Origin: Micromonospora zingiberis
Lineage (GTDB): Bacteria; Actinomycetota; Actinomycetes; Mycobacteriales; Micromonosporaceae
Length of the DNA stretch: 64,000 bases
Reading direction: 5' to 3'
Assembly (NCBI RefSeq): GCF_004331455.1
Contig: NZ_SJJR01000002.1
Coordinates: 62,001 to 126,000 of the forward strand
Shown here: positions 26,914 through 35,133 of the stretch, piece after piece
Layout of the letters: each line of letters starts with the position of its first letter
How positions within the stretch are numbered: the first letter of the stretch is position 1
Position numbers and translations under genes: made by a program
The notes under the pieces: generated by a model
What the model saw: the letters and a program-made list of their open reading frames with translations, nothing else
Databases searched by the model: none
Told to the model about the DNA's origin: nothing

Positions 26914-27280
26914 GGGCCCGGCGTCGGCGACCCAGCGCGACGAGCACTCCGCCACCGGCGAGCAGCAGCAGGGCCAACGCCACCAGCGAGCTGGTGCCGG
27001 TGGCGGGCCCGGTGACCGGTAGCGGCGACGGGTCGGGTGTGGGTTGGGGCGGGTCCGGCGTCGGACTGCCGGTCGGCGATGGCAGCACCTCGAAGGTGAC
27101 CCCGGTCGAGCCGGGCGGCGCCGTCGCGGCCAACGATCCGGTGCTGGGCCGGTGCTGGGCCGACACCGGGGGCGGGGCGGCGGTGACGCTGAACACCAGG
27201 GCCGCGACCAGGCTGGCGCAGGCCAGGAGGCCGAGCCGCGCCGGGCGGGTGAAGGGAACGTCGCGGGTCCGGACCATCAT
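26906..27280 (-). CDS. Small LPXTG-type wall-anchored protein of the WxL locus
   Basis: A 124-residue exported protein: signal peptide (ARLGLLACASLVAALVFSVTAAPPPVSA), a short Ser/Thr/Pro-rich stalk, then the sortase signal LPVTG, a hydrophobic helix (SLVALALLLLAGGGVLVAL) and the basic tail GRRRRALR. Sortase would link it to the wall. A small LPXTG protein is a standard member of WxL clusters in Firmicutes. The ATG at 27280 has GGAGG upstream. Its last codons overlap the end of the large surface protein gene on the other strand. Confidence 0.85.
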   Translation of the reverse strand: MMVRTRDVPFTRPARLGLLACASLVAALVFSVTAAPPPVSAQHRPSTGSLAATAPPGSTGVTFEVLPSPTGSPTPDPPQPTPDPSPLPVTGPATGTSSLVALALLLLAGGGVLVALGRRRRALR

Positions 27281-27449
27281 CACGACCTCCGTGCGGGCGT
27301 ACGCCCGGACCGGGTCCGGCGCGGCCGGTCCCGGTTCGGAGCGGGGAGCGCGGCGGTCCGCGGTCACGGGCCGCCACCAAGGAACGCGTAACTGATCCTA
27401 TATGCCCGATTATGAAGTGAATCTCGTTTTTCGTGACGAAGATGCGGTT

Positions 27450-27483
27450 CGGCCCGGCCCCGCCGAGGCGGCGGGCCGGGCCG
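27450..27483 (-). terminator. Hairpin after the DUF916 gene
   Basis: CGGCCCGG at 27450 pairs with CCGGGCCG at 27476 to give a GC-rich hairpin 20 bases past the DUF916 stop. It would separate the DUF916/WxL transcript from the LPVTG gene. Confidence 0.55.
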
Positions 27484-27502
27484 GTTGTTGGTCGGTCGGG
27501 CG

Positions 27503-28534
27503 TCAGACGGGCTGGCGGAACAGCTCACTCGCCGCTTGCGGGTCATCGGCCGGCACGGTTTGGGACCTGCGTCGCGCGACGTACCAGACGGTGCAGACGA
27601 CGACGGCCGCCAGCGCGACCAGCCCGCCGAGTGAGTAGATCAGCCAGGCGGGGGTCGAACTGTCCAGCGCGGTCCGCGCGGTGACCGGCAGGGTGATCCG
27701 GCCGTCGGCGGTGCGTTGCACGACGCCGCTGGCCAGGTCCAGTCGGACGGCCCAGACACCCGCCGGCAGCGACTGGTTGACCTCGATGCGTACCTGCCCG
27801 CTCTGGCCGGGTGGAATGGTCACCCCGTTGGTCACCTTGAACGGCCCGGCCCGGATCGACTCCTTGGTCAGGGTCAGCGTGCCGGTCATGTCCAGGGCGC
27901 GGCCGCCGGTGTTGGTCACCCGGGCGGTGACCACCGGGTACTCGCCCAGGCCCGGCTCGGCGGCCACCTCGTCGATCCGGAAGTCCGACGGCGGTTCGCC
28001 GCCGGGACCGACGTCGAGGTAAAGCCGGATGCCGACCCGGTGCACCTGGGTGACGTTGCCGCCCCGGGGTGACTCGCTGGACACCTGGGCCCAGATGGCG
28101 CCGTACCGTTCGCCCTTGGGCGCGGTACGGGGCACCTCGATGTCGACCTCGACCGGAGCGCGTTCGCCGGGTGCGAGATCGAGGCTCGCCGCTCCCAGGC
28201 TGACCCAGTCGCTGAGGTCGTTGCCGCCGCGCCCCTCGGTCACGGTGAACGTGTTGCCCTCGATGGTGGCGGCCCCCGCGTACAGCTCGATCTGCTGGCG
28301 CTCGGTGGAGTCGTTGCTGACCTCGACCCGGCGGCTGATCGTCGTGCCGGGCTTCACGTGGTCGATGACGTACACGCGGGCCCGGGGGTCGTCGGCTCGT
28401 GCCGCCGGGATGTCCAGCAGTCGGAGACCGATTCCCGCACCGTCGGGCGCGAGTGCGTGCCGGTGCTCCGGTACGGCGACGGCCGGTGCCGCCGGCACTC
28501 CGAGCGCCACGAGGGCGACGGAGGCCAGCGGCAC
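27503..28534 (-). CDS. DUF916 domain membrane protein (WxL-interacting type)
   Basis: 343 residues: signal peptide (MPLASVALVALGVPAAPAVA), a DUF916 domain (about 40-190: VKPGTTISRRVEVSNDSTERQQIELYAG and LAPGERAPVEVDIEVPRTAPKGERYGAIWAQV), a second Ig-like domain (VTNTGGRALDMTGTLTLT), then a C-terminal membrane helix (AWLIYSLGGLVALAAVVVCTVWYVA) and basic tail. In Firmicutes such proteins bind WxL proteins and peptidoglycan. It is encoded 16 bases after the small WxL-like gene and is probably translationally coupled, because no strong ribosome-binding site precedes its GTG. Confidence 0.85.
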   Translation of the reverse strand: MPLASVALVALGVPAAPAVAVPEHRHALAPDGAGIGLRLLDIPAARADDPRARVYVIDHVKPGTTISRRVEVSNDSTERQQIELYAGAATIEGNTFTVTEGRGGNDLSDWVSLGAASLDLAPGERAPVEVDIEVPRTAPKGERYGAIWAQVSSESPRGGNVTQVHRVGIRLYLDVGPGGEPPSDFRIDEVAAEPGLGEYPVVTARVTNTGGRALDMTGTLTLTKESIRAGPFKVTNGVTIPPGQSGQVRIEVNQSLPAGVWAVRLDLASGVVQRTADGRITLPVTARTALDSSTPAWLIYSLGGLVALAAVVVCTVWYVARRRSQTVPADDPQAASELFRQPV

Positions 28535-28550
28535 CAGCCGGCCGAGGAGC

Positions 28551-29090
28551 CTAGAGCACCGAATGTGTCACCGTTCCCCGGTAGGTGCCCTGCACGGTTT
28601 CCGACGGGATGTTGACCACGAGGGTCGGGTTCCAGGTGGCGAAGTTGTTGCCGGTGCCGCCGGACTTGCTGAACGCCGTGCGCGGCACGTTGATGATCTG
28701 CTGGTCGCCCGAGGTCGGCTGGCCGGGTGTGAAGGTACCCGTGCCGGCCGTCGCCGTGGCCGTACCGGACCAGTACCGCACGTTGATGTTCGGGATCGTC
28801 TCGCCGGAGGATCCGCCGCCGGTGACGAAGTCGGTGGAGATGACCGTCGCGGTCCAGTTCGGGGTGAGTGACGAGCGCTGGTCGAGCACCGTGACCGGGC
28901 CGAGCAGGCCGGAGACGCTGCTCCCCTCGACGCCGTGGCCGATGTTCGCCGTGGCGGGCACGGTGATCGACAGGCCGCCGGTGGCGTCCACGGTCAGCGT
29001 GACGATCGTGTCTTCCGCGAAGGCGGGCGCGGCGAGCGCAGTGGACACGGCCACGCCCGCCATGACAGCGGCGGCAAATCTCTTTCGCAT
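28551..29090 (-). CDS. Small secreted WxL-like surface protein
   Basis: 179 residues. The signal peptide ends at APAFA-EDT. The mature part is one beta-rich domain: LTVDATGGLSITVPATANIG, VTVLDQRSSLTPNWTATVIST, GETIPNINVRYWSG, and a C-terminus with TWNPTLVVNIPS and TVTHSVL. The first Trp motif is N-W-T-A and the second T-W-N-P-T-L, close to but not identical with the W-x-L and T-W-x-L motifs of Firmicutes. It is about 40-45% similar by eye to the last domain of the large surface protein. The ATG at 29090 has AGGAG upstream. Confidence 0.8.
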   Translation of the reverse strand: MRKRFAAAVMAGVAVSTALAAPAFAEDTIVTLTVDATGGLSITVPATANIGHGVEGSSVSGLLGPVTVLDQRSSLTPNWTATVISTDFVTGGGSSGETIPNINVRYWSGTATATAGTGTFTPGQPTSGDQQIINVPRTAFSKSGGTGNNFATWNPTLVVNIPSETVQGTYRGTVTHSVL

Positions 29091-29249
29091 CGAGGCTCCT
29101 TCTTCCTGGATCTTCCGGTGGCGTCTTGAGGAGGCCACTGAAGATTAAGGAGCACTAGATGCCAGTTTGTGGTGTTTTGGGGCTAAATACCTTTTTGGGG
29201 GTTAGGTCCGTCTCGGCGGTCCTGCGAGGGGCTGCGCGCCCCGTGGTGG

Positions 29250-29879
29250 TCACCCCGCCGCGCTGCCACCTGACTGGCGACGCCGCAGGAGCACCACCAC
29301 CGCACCGATCACCAGCGCGGCCAGCACGACGGCTCCGGCCAGCAGCGCGATGGTGCCCGCACCACCGGACGAGCCGCTCGCGGCGGGGCTGGCCGGTGCG
29401 GCGGAGGTCTGCTCGGCGGTCGGGCTCGGGCTCTCCGCCGGCTGGCTCGCCTCCGGACTGGGAGTGGGGCTGGGCTCGGCGGTCGCGGTCGGGTCGGCGA
29501 CGGTGAACGTGTACGACCCCTGCACCGGGTGCCCGTCCAGGGAGACCACCCGGTACGCGACCGTGTAGACGCCATTGGCCAGCGTCGAGTCGATGGTGAC
29601 GGTGCCCTTGGTGCCGTCGACCTCCGGTTCGCTGGTGGCCACCGGCTGCTTGTCGGCGTCACTGAGCGTGATCGTGGTGAACGACGGGTTCAGCTTCTGT
29701 AGGAAGTCCAGGGTGACCTTGGCGGGTGCCTTGGTCAGCTCGGCGTCCTGGGCAGGTGTCGCCTTGCGTAGCACGTTGTGCGCGTACGCGGGGGAGGCCG
29801 GGCCAGCCAGCAGGGCGGTGGCGGCCAGCAGGGCGGCGACCAGGCTCAGGGCGGACAGGTGGCGGAGTCGGGTGCGCAT
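29250..29879 (-). CDS. CopC domain copper-binding membrane protein
   Basis: 209 residues: a signal peptide ending AYA-HNVL, so the mature N-terminal His could be the Cu(II) ligand typical of CopC. Then the CopC beta barrel (ATPAQDAELTKAPAKVTLDFLQKLNPSFTTI, VYTVAYRVVSLDGHPVQGSYTFTV with a second conserved His), a Pro/Ser/Thr linker and a C-terminal membrane helix (IALLAGAVVLAALVIGAVVVLL). It binds copper outside the membrane. It is the last gene of an operon with a PCuAC chaperone and a DyP peroxidase. ATG 29879 has GGAGGAG upstream. Confidence 0.9.
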   Translation of the reverse strand: MRTRLRHLSALSLVAALLAATALLAGPASPAYAHNVLRKATPAQDAELTKAPAKVTLDFLQKLNPSFTTITLSDADKQPVATSEPEVDGTKGTVTIDSTLANGVYTVAYRVVSLDGHPVQGSYTFTVADPTATAEPSPTPSPEASQPAESPSPTAEQTSAAPASPAASGSSGGAGTIALLAGAVVLAALVIGAVVVLLRRRQSGGSAAG

Positions 29880-29896
29880 GATGACGATTCTCCTCC

Positions 29897-31120
29897 TCAG
29901 TCGAGCAACTGCTGGCCGACCCAGCCGCCCTCGGGGCAACCGGGCGGGATGGCGAAGACGGCGGAGCCGATCGGAGTGGTCCATTCGTTGAGCAGGTCGC
30001 GCTCGGCGAGCCGCTGCTGGATGGGCAGGAACTGCCGGGCGATGTCCGCCTGGTACGCGGCGAAGATCAATCCGCTGTCGGCGGTGCCGTCGGCCGCCGG
30101 CACCCCGTCGTAGTTGTAGGGGCGGCGCAGGATCCGGAACCGGTCGTCGCTGACGTGCGCCCGGGTGAGGTGGGAGAAGTCCGGAATGACGGTCAGCCCG
30201 TCGGGGCCGAGAGCGGCGAAGTCCGGCTCGTCGTGCTCGGCCGTGCCGGTCAGCGGGGCACCCGTGTCCAGCCGCCGACCCACGCTGAACTCGCGGTCGG
30301 TGCGACCGAGCAGATCCCAGGTCTCCAGGTCCATGCTGATCCGGCGGACCACCAGAGTGGTGCCGTCGCGCAGCCAGTCCGGCCCGTCGGGGATCCACAC
30401 CGCCGTCTCCAGCGGTTCGCCCGGCTTCGGATTGGCGGTGCCGTCGAGCTGACCGAAGAGATTGCGCTGGGTCCGGCCCGGCTCGGCACCGGCGGCCCGC
30501 CGGAAGCCCGACTGGACCCAGCGCACGGTGGCGAACGGGCGGCCGTCCTTGACCAGCACCCGCTGGGCGTGGGCGACCGTGATCGGATCGTCGGCGCAGA
30601 TCTGCACCAGCAGATCCCCGCCGGACCAACGCGGTTGCAGTCGGTCGATCGAAAACGGCGGCAGGTCGGCCACCGACGGTGGACGGCGCTCGTCGAGGCC
30701 GGCGGCGGTGAACAGGCCCGGACCGAAGCCGAACGTGACGGTCAGCCGGGCCGGCAGCAACCCCAGTTCCGGCTCGGTGTCGGCGAGCGCGGGCCGGCCC
30801 TGGGTGAGCCGGGCGGCGTCGTCGGAGAGCAGGCGCAGCATCCGACCGAGCGCGGCGCGGTCGGTGCCGGGGCGCAGGGTGAAGGCGACGAACGCCGCGT
30901 GCGCCTGGGGTTCGGTGGTGATGCCGGACTGGCGTACGCCGTGGAACGGCTCGGTCGCCGCACCGACGGTCGCGGCCACCGGCACCTGCTCCGGTGCGCC
31001 CGTGCGACCCCCGTCGCGGGTGGCGCCGACCACGGCGGCAGCGGCCAGCGTGCCACCGGCGGCCAGCGCCCCACCGGTGAGCAGCCCACGCCGGCTCACC
31101 GGCCGGCTGGTCGAGGTCAC
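29897..31120 (-). CDS. Tat-exported Dyp-type haem peroxidase (EfeB-like)
   Basis: 407 residues. The N-terminus has a Tat signal, SRRGLLTGGALAAGG. The dye-decolourising peroxidase fold shows the G-x-x-D-G motif in FGQLDGTANP (catalytic Asp), VWIPDGPDWLRDGTTLVVRRI, and a proximal His in the HLTRAH region with RILRRPYNYD. It oxidises substrates with H2O2, or acts as in EfeUOB iron/haem uptake, outside the membrane. Here it is flanked by copper proteins rather than EfeU/EfeO, and overlaps the PCuAC gene by ATGA, which points to a role linked to copper handling. Confidence 0.9.
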   Translation of the reverse strand: MTSTSRPVSRRGLLTGGALAAGGTLAAAAVVGATRDGGRTGAPEQVPVAATVGAATEPFHGVRQSGITTEPQAHAAFVAFTLRPGTDRAALGRMLRLLSDDAARLTQGRPALADTEPELGLLPARLTVTFGFGPGLFTAAGLDERRPPSVADLPPFSIDRLQPRWSGGDLLVQICADDPITVAHAQRVLVKDGRPFATVRWVQSGFRRAAGAEPGRTQRNLFGQLDGTANPKPGEPLETAVWIPDGPDWLRDGTTLVVRRISMDLETWDLLGRTDREFSVGRRLDTGAPLTGTAEHDEPDFAALGPDGLTVIPDFSHLTRAHVSDDRFRILRRPYNYDGVPAADGTADSGLIFAAYQADIARQFLPIQQRLAERDLLNEWTTPIGSAVFAIPPGCPEGGWVGQQLLD

Positions 31121-31716
31121 GGTGCCGGGCTGTGACTGGGCGACATGCCGGGCATCGGCTCGCCGTGACCGGGGGCGTAGCTCTCCTGGGCGCCGGTGAA
31201 CGGCTTGGCCACGGCGGTGAACGTCTGCGTCCGGCCGTCACCGAAGGTGAGGGTGAAGCTGACCTCGTCGCCGGCGCGTACCGGCTGGGCGAGGTTCATC
31301 AACATCAGGTGATCGCCGCCGGGCTCCAACCGGTGCTCGGTGCCGGCTTTGATCACCACACCGCCGTCCTTGGCCCGCATGACCATCTTCCCGTCCTGCA
31401 TGGCCATCTCGTGCAGTTCCAACGGGGAGACCGGGGAGGACGCGCCGGTGATGGTGACGTCGGAGTCGGTGTCGTTGACCAGCGTGGCGAACGCCCCCGT
31501 CATCCCCGTGTCGGCCGCCTTCACCCACGGGTCCTGGACGGTCAGTACGCCGTCCTGCGCGCCGGCGGGCGCGGCGGAGGTGGCGGTGGCCGACGGGTTC
31601 GGCGCGGTGGTCGAGCCGTCCTCGGCAGCCCCGCAGCCGGCGACCAGGCTGGCGAGGAGAACCCCGGTGAACAGGGCGGCCGGGCGCACGAGCCGGCCGG
31701 AGATGGCGCTGGGCAT
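31117..31716 (-). CDS. PCuAC-type copper chaperone lipoprotein
   Basis: 199 residues. A lipoprotein signal with lipobox LVAGC and a Thr/Ser/Ala linker precede a PCuAC domain: LTVQDPWVKAADTGMTGAFATLVND, then LELHEMAMQDGKMVMRAKDGGV and GGDHLMLMNL, which contain the conserved His and Met ligands (H-x-M-x10-M-x21-H-x-M pattern). The tail GHGEPMPGMSPSHS adds more Met and His. It binds Cu(I) outside the membrane, often for cytochrome oxidase assembly. The ATG at 31716 has GAGAGGAAG upstream. It is the first gene of the copper operon. Confidence 0.92.
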   Translation of the reverse strand: MPSAISGRLVRPAALFTGVLLASLVAGCGAAEDGSTTAPNPSATATSAAPAGAQDGVLTVQDPWVKAADTGMTGAFATLVNDTDSDVTITGASSPVSPLELHEMAMQDGKMVMRAKDGGVVIKAGTEHRLEPGGDHLMLMNLAQPVRAGDEVSFTLTFGDGRTQTFTAVAKPFTGAQESYAPGHGEPMPGMSPSHSPAP

Positions 31717-31955
31717 GGGCTTCCTCTCAAGGGTCGACGTCGTGAACTTGGTCGCCCACACCCACCCACAAGTTCCACCCACCCGCGTAATGCCGGTCAC
31801 CCCTGGCCGCGATCGGGGAGCTTGCCCGGCACGGTGGCCGTCCCCGGTGGCGTCGGGTCGGCTCCCGGGGCGGCAGATGCCGGCTCCATCTCGCTCTGCA
31901 TGCCGCAGATGCGATGCGCGACGCCGACTTTCCATCGAAAGTGCAGCCATCTAAC

Positions 31956-32390
31956 ATGGTCGCTGTGGCGGTGTTCCGGATGGGCGAGGCGGCCGAGCTG
32001 CTCGGGGTCAGTGTGGACACGATGCGGCGCTGGGTGGACGCCGGGCGGCTCGCCGCGAGCCGCGACGAGCAGGGCCACCGGGTGATCGACGGGGTGGACC
32101 TCGCCGCCTTCGTCCGGGCGCAGGCCGCCGACCCGGACCACCGGGCGGAGGAATCCTCGGCGCGGAACCGGTTGCGCGGCATCGTCACCGCCGTGGTCAA
32201 GGACGCGGTGATGGCTCAGGTGGACATCCAGGCCGGCCCGTTCCGGCTGGTGTCGCTGATGAGCCGGGAAGCGGTCGACCAACTTGGCCTGGAAGTCGGC
32301 TCGGTAGCCGTGGCAGTGATCAAGTCGACCACCGTCGTGGTGGAGCGGCCTGCCCTGGCCGTCGGAAACAGTGGGAGGACCAACCCGTGA
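31956..32390 (+). CDS. Molybdate-responsive regulator: HTH plus TOBE/Mop domain
   Basis: 144 residues. The N-terminal MerR/excisionase-type helix-turn-helix is MGEAAELLGVSVDTMRRWVDAGRLAASRDEQGHRVI. After a linker, one TOBE/Mop domain reads SARNRLRGIVTAVVKDAVMAQVDIQAGPFRLVSLMS and GLEVGSVAVAVIKSTTVVVE, which binds molybdate. It overlaps modA by GTGA and probably controls the modABC operon in response to molybdate. The ATG at 31956 is the most likely start; ATG at 31980 would still keep the whole HTH. Confidence 0.88.
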   Translation: MVAVAVFRMGEAAELLGVSVDTMRRWVDAGRLAASRDEQGHRVIDGVDLAAFVRAQAADPDHRAEESSARNRLRGIVTAVVKDAVMAQVDIQAGPFRLVSLMSREAVDQLGLEVGSVAVAVIKSTTVVVERPALAVGNSGRTNP

Positions 32391-33175
32391 TCGCGACCCG
32401 CCTGCGTACCGTCCTGGCCGCCGTCGCCGTGCTCGCGGTGCTGGCGGTGACCGGCTGCGCCGACGAACCGGACGCCCCACCCTCGGCCGGCGACGGGATC
32501 AGCGGCGAGCTGACCGTGTTCGCCGCCGCCTCGCTGCGGGAGTCGTTCACCCGGATCGGGCAGGACTTCGAGTCCGCCCACCAGGGCTTGAAGATCACTT
32601 TCAACTTCGCCGGCAGCTCCGCCCTGGCGGCCCAGATCAACCAGGGGGCGCCCGCCGACGTGTTCGCCTCCGCCGCGCCGGCCAACATGGCCACCGTCGT
32701 CGACGCCGGCAACGCCGCCGACGAGCCGGTCATCTTCGTACGCAACCAACTCGTCATCGCCGTACCCAAGGGCAACCCGGCCGGGGTGACCGGCCTGGCC
32801 GATCTGACCAAGCCCGACGCGAAGGTCGCCATCTGCGCGGAGCAGGTGCCGTGCGGCGCGGCGGCGCGCAAGGCCCTGGACGCCGCCGGCGTGGCGCTCA
32901 CCCCGGTCACCCTGGAGCAGGACGTCAAGGGCGCGTTGAACAAGGTGCAGCTCGGCGAGGTCGACGCCGCGCTGGTCTACCGCACCGACGCCCGCGCCGC
33001 GGCCAACGACGTCGACGGCGTCGAGTTCCCGGAGTCGGCCGGCGCCATCAACGACTACCCGATCGTGGTGCTGACCGACGCCGCCAACCCGACCGCCGCC
33101 CGCGCCTTCGTCGAGTTCGTCCGCGCAGACACCGGTCGTGCCGTGCTCACCGCCGCCGGATTCCAGGCGCCGTAG
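32387..33175 (+). CDS. modA: Molybdate-binding lipoprotein ModA
   Basis: 262 residues. A lipoprotein signal (VLAVLAVTGC) precedes a type II periplasmic-binding fold: LTVFAAASLRESFTRIGQDFE (oxyanion-binding Ser), FNFAGSSALAAQINQGAPADVFASA (second Ser pair) and EVDAALVYRTDA (Tyr ligand). ModA captures molybdate or tungstate outside the membrane for ModBC. The GTG at 32387 overlaps the regulator stop; modB starts 4 bases after its stop. Confidence 0.94.
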   Translation: MIATRLRTVLAAVAVLAVLAVTGCADEPDAPPSAGDGISGELTVFAAASLRESFTRIGQDFESAHQGLKITFNFAGSSALAAQINQGAPADVFASAAPANMATVVDAGNAADEPVIFVRNQLVIAVPKGNPAGVTGLADLTKPDAKVAICAEQVPCGAAARKALDAAGVALTPVTLEQDVKGALNKVQLGEVDAALVYRTDARAAANDVDGVEFPESAGAINDYPIVVLTDAANPTAARAFVEFVRADTGRAVLTAAGFQAP

Positions 33176-33178
33176 CCG

Positions 33179-34006
33179 GTGCTCGGGGCCACCAGGGAGG
33201 CGCCGCCGGCCAGGCGCATCAGCCACGCCCGCCGGATCCCGGTCGCGCTGCTGCTGCCAGCCGCGATCGGCCTGCTGTTCCTGCTGCTGCCCCTGGTCGG
33301 GCTGCTCGTCCGTACCCCGTGGGCGACCCTGCCGCAGCGGCTCACCGAGCCGGGTCTGCTCACCGCGCTGCGGCTGTCGGTGCAGACCGCCACCCTCGCC
33401 ACCCTGCTCTGCCTGGCGCTCGGCGTACCCCTGGCCTGGCTGCTGGCCCGGGTGCCGTTCCCCGGCCGCCGGCTCGTGCGCGCCCTCGTCACCGTCCCGC
33501 TGGTGCTGCCGCCCGTGGTCGGCGGCGTGGCGCTGCTGTTGGTCTTCGGTCGTCGTGGGCTCGTCGGCTCCTGGCTGGACGAGACGTTCGGCGTCACCCT
33601 GCCGTTCACCACCACCGCGGTCGTGCTCGCTCAGGCCTTCGTCGCCATGCCGTTCCTGATCATCGCCGTCGAGGGCGCGCTGCGCGGTGCCGACACCCGC
33701 TACGAGGAGGCCGCCGCCACCCTCGGTGCCGGCCGCTGGACCACCTTCACCCACGTGACCCTGCCCCTGGTCGCACCCGGTGTGGCCGCCGGAGCGGTGC
33801 TCGGCTGGGCCCGCGCGCTCGGCGAGTTCGGCGCCACCATCACCTTCGCCGGCAACTATCCGGGCCGTACCCAGACCATGCCGGTGGCCGTCTACCTCGC
33901 GCTGGAGACCGACCTGGAGGCCGCCATCGTGCTCAGCCTCATCCTGCTCACCGTCTCCGTGGTGATCCTGGCCAGCCTCCGCGACCGCTGGGTGAGCGCA
34001 CCATGA
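33179..34006 (+). CDS. modB: Molybdate ABC transporter permease ModB
   Basis: 275 residues with about six membrane helices. The ABC permease motif is visible as EEAAATLGAGRWTTFTHVTLPLVAPGVAAGAVLGWARALGEFGATI, where the EAA loop contacts ModC. PLVLPPVVGGVALLLVFGRRG is typical of molybdate and sulfate permeases. It forms the membrane channel for molybdate. The GTG start at 33179 sits 3 bases after modA. Confidence 0.93.
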   Translation: MLGATREAPPARRISHARRIPVALLLPAAIGLLFLLLPLVGLLVRTPWATLPQRLTEPGLLTALRLSVQTATLATLLCLALGVPLAWLLARVPFPGRRLVRALVTVPLVLPPVVGGVALLLVFGRRGLVGSWLDETFGVTLPFTTTAVVLAQAFVAMPFLIIAVEGALRGADTRYEEAAATLGAGRWTTFTHVTLPLVAPGVAAGAVLGWARALGEFGATITFAGNYPGRTQTMPVAVYLALETDLEAAIVLSLILLTVSVVILASLRDRWVSAP

Positions 34007-35124
34007 CCACGCCGCGCCCCACACCGGCCACCGACCAACCCAGTCCGCTCGCCGGGCCGGGTCTGCTCGACGCGCACCTGGTGGTCGACCGGGGCAGCTT
34101 CCGGCTCGACCTGCCGCTGACCATCGCCCCCGGCGAGGTGGTGGCACTGCTCGGGCCCAACGGCGCCGGCAAGACCACCGCTCTGCGTGCCCTCGCCGGC
34201 CTGCACCCGCTCACCGCCGGCCACCTCACCCTCGCCGGCCGGAACCTCGACCACCCCGGCCTCGGGATCTGGATCCCCACCGAGCGCCGCCCGATCGGCG
34301 TGGTCTTCCAGGACTACCTGCTCTTTCCGCATCTCAGCGCGCTGGACAACGTCGCCTTCGGGCCGCGCCGGCACGGCCTGAGCCGGCAGCAGGCCCGGCA
34401 CCGGGCGGCCGGTTGGCTGACCCGGATGGGGTTGACCGAGCACGCCCGCCGCAAGCCCCGCCAACTCTCCGGCGGTCAGGCTCAACGGGTCGCGCTCGCC
34501 CGTGCCCTGGCTGTCGACCCGGCGTTGCTGCTGCTCGACGAGCCACTGGCCGCCCTCGACGCCCGCACCCGACTCGACACCCGAGCCCAGCTGCAACAGC
34601 ATCTCGCCGCCCACCCCGGCGCCACCCTGTTGGTCACCCACGATCCCCTCGACGCCCTGGTGCTCGCCGACCGACTCGTGATCATCGAGCATGGTCGGGT
34701 GGTCCAGGAAGGTGACGCCGCCACCATCACCGCCGAACCCCGTACCGACTACGTCGCCCGCCTGGTGGGGCTCAACCTCTACCGGGGACACGCCACCGGC
34801 CACCACGTCCGGCTCGCCGACGGTCATCTGCTGACCACCAGCGACCAGCACGACGGGGAGGTCTTCGTGGCCTTCGCACCGGCGGCCGTGGCCCTGCATC
34901 CCCGCCAGCCCGACGGCAGCCCACGCAACACCTGGCCGGCCACCATCACCGGCATCCAGCGCCACGGCGACAACCTCCGCATCCAGCTCACCGGGCCGAT
35001 CGAGGTGGCCGCCGACGTCACCCCGGCCGCCGCCGCCCAGCTGCGACTGGCGCCGGGACAACCGGTCTGGGCCGCCGTGAAGGCCACCGAGACCCGCGCC
35101 TACCCCGCCGGGCAGGGGCGCTAA
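34003..35124 (+). CDS. modC: Molybdate ABC transporter ATPase ModC
   Basis: 373 residues. The nucleotide-binding domain has Walker A GPNGAGKT, Q-loop VFQDYLLFPH, signature LSGGQAQRVALARAL, Walker B LLLLDEPLAALD and switch His in VTHDPLDAL. The C-terminal part (about 250-370) has a TOBE-like region (WPATITGIQRHGDNLRIQLTG) that may bind molybdate for trans-inhibition. It powers ModB. It overlaps modB by ATGA. Confidence 0.94.
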   Translation: MTTPRPTPATDQPSPLAGPGLLDAHLVVDRGSFRLDLPLTIAPGEVVALLGPNGAGKTTALRALAGLHPLTAGHLTLAGRNLDHPGLGIWIPTERRPIGVVFQDYLLFPHLSALDNVAFGPRRHGLSRQQARHRAAGWLTRMGLTEHARRKPRQLSGGQAQRVALARALAVDPALLLLDEPLAALDARTRLDTRAQLQQHLAAHPGATLLVTHDPLDALVLADRLVIIEHGRVVQEGDAATITAEPRTDYVARLVGLNLYRGHATGHHVRLADGHLLTTSDQHDGEVFVAFAPAAVALHPRQPDGSPRNTWPATITGIQRHGDNLRIQLTGPIEVAADVTPAAAAQLRLAPGQPVWAAVKATETRAYPAGQGR

Positions 35125-35133
35125 GTTCGGCAG

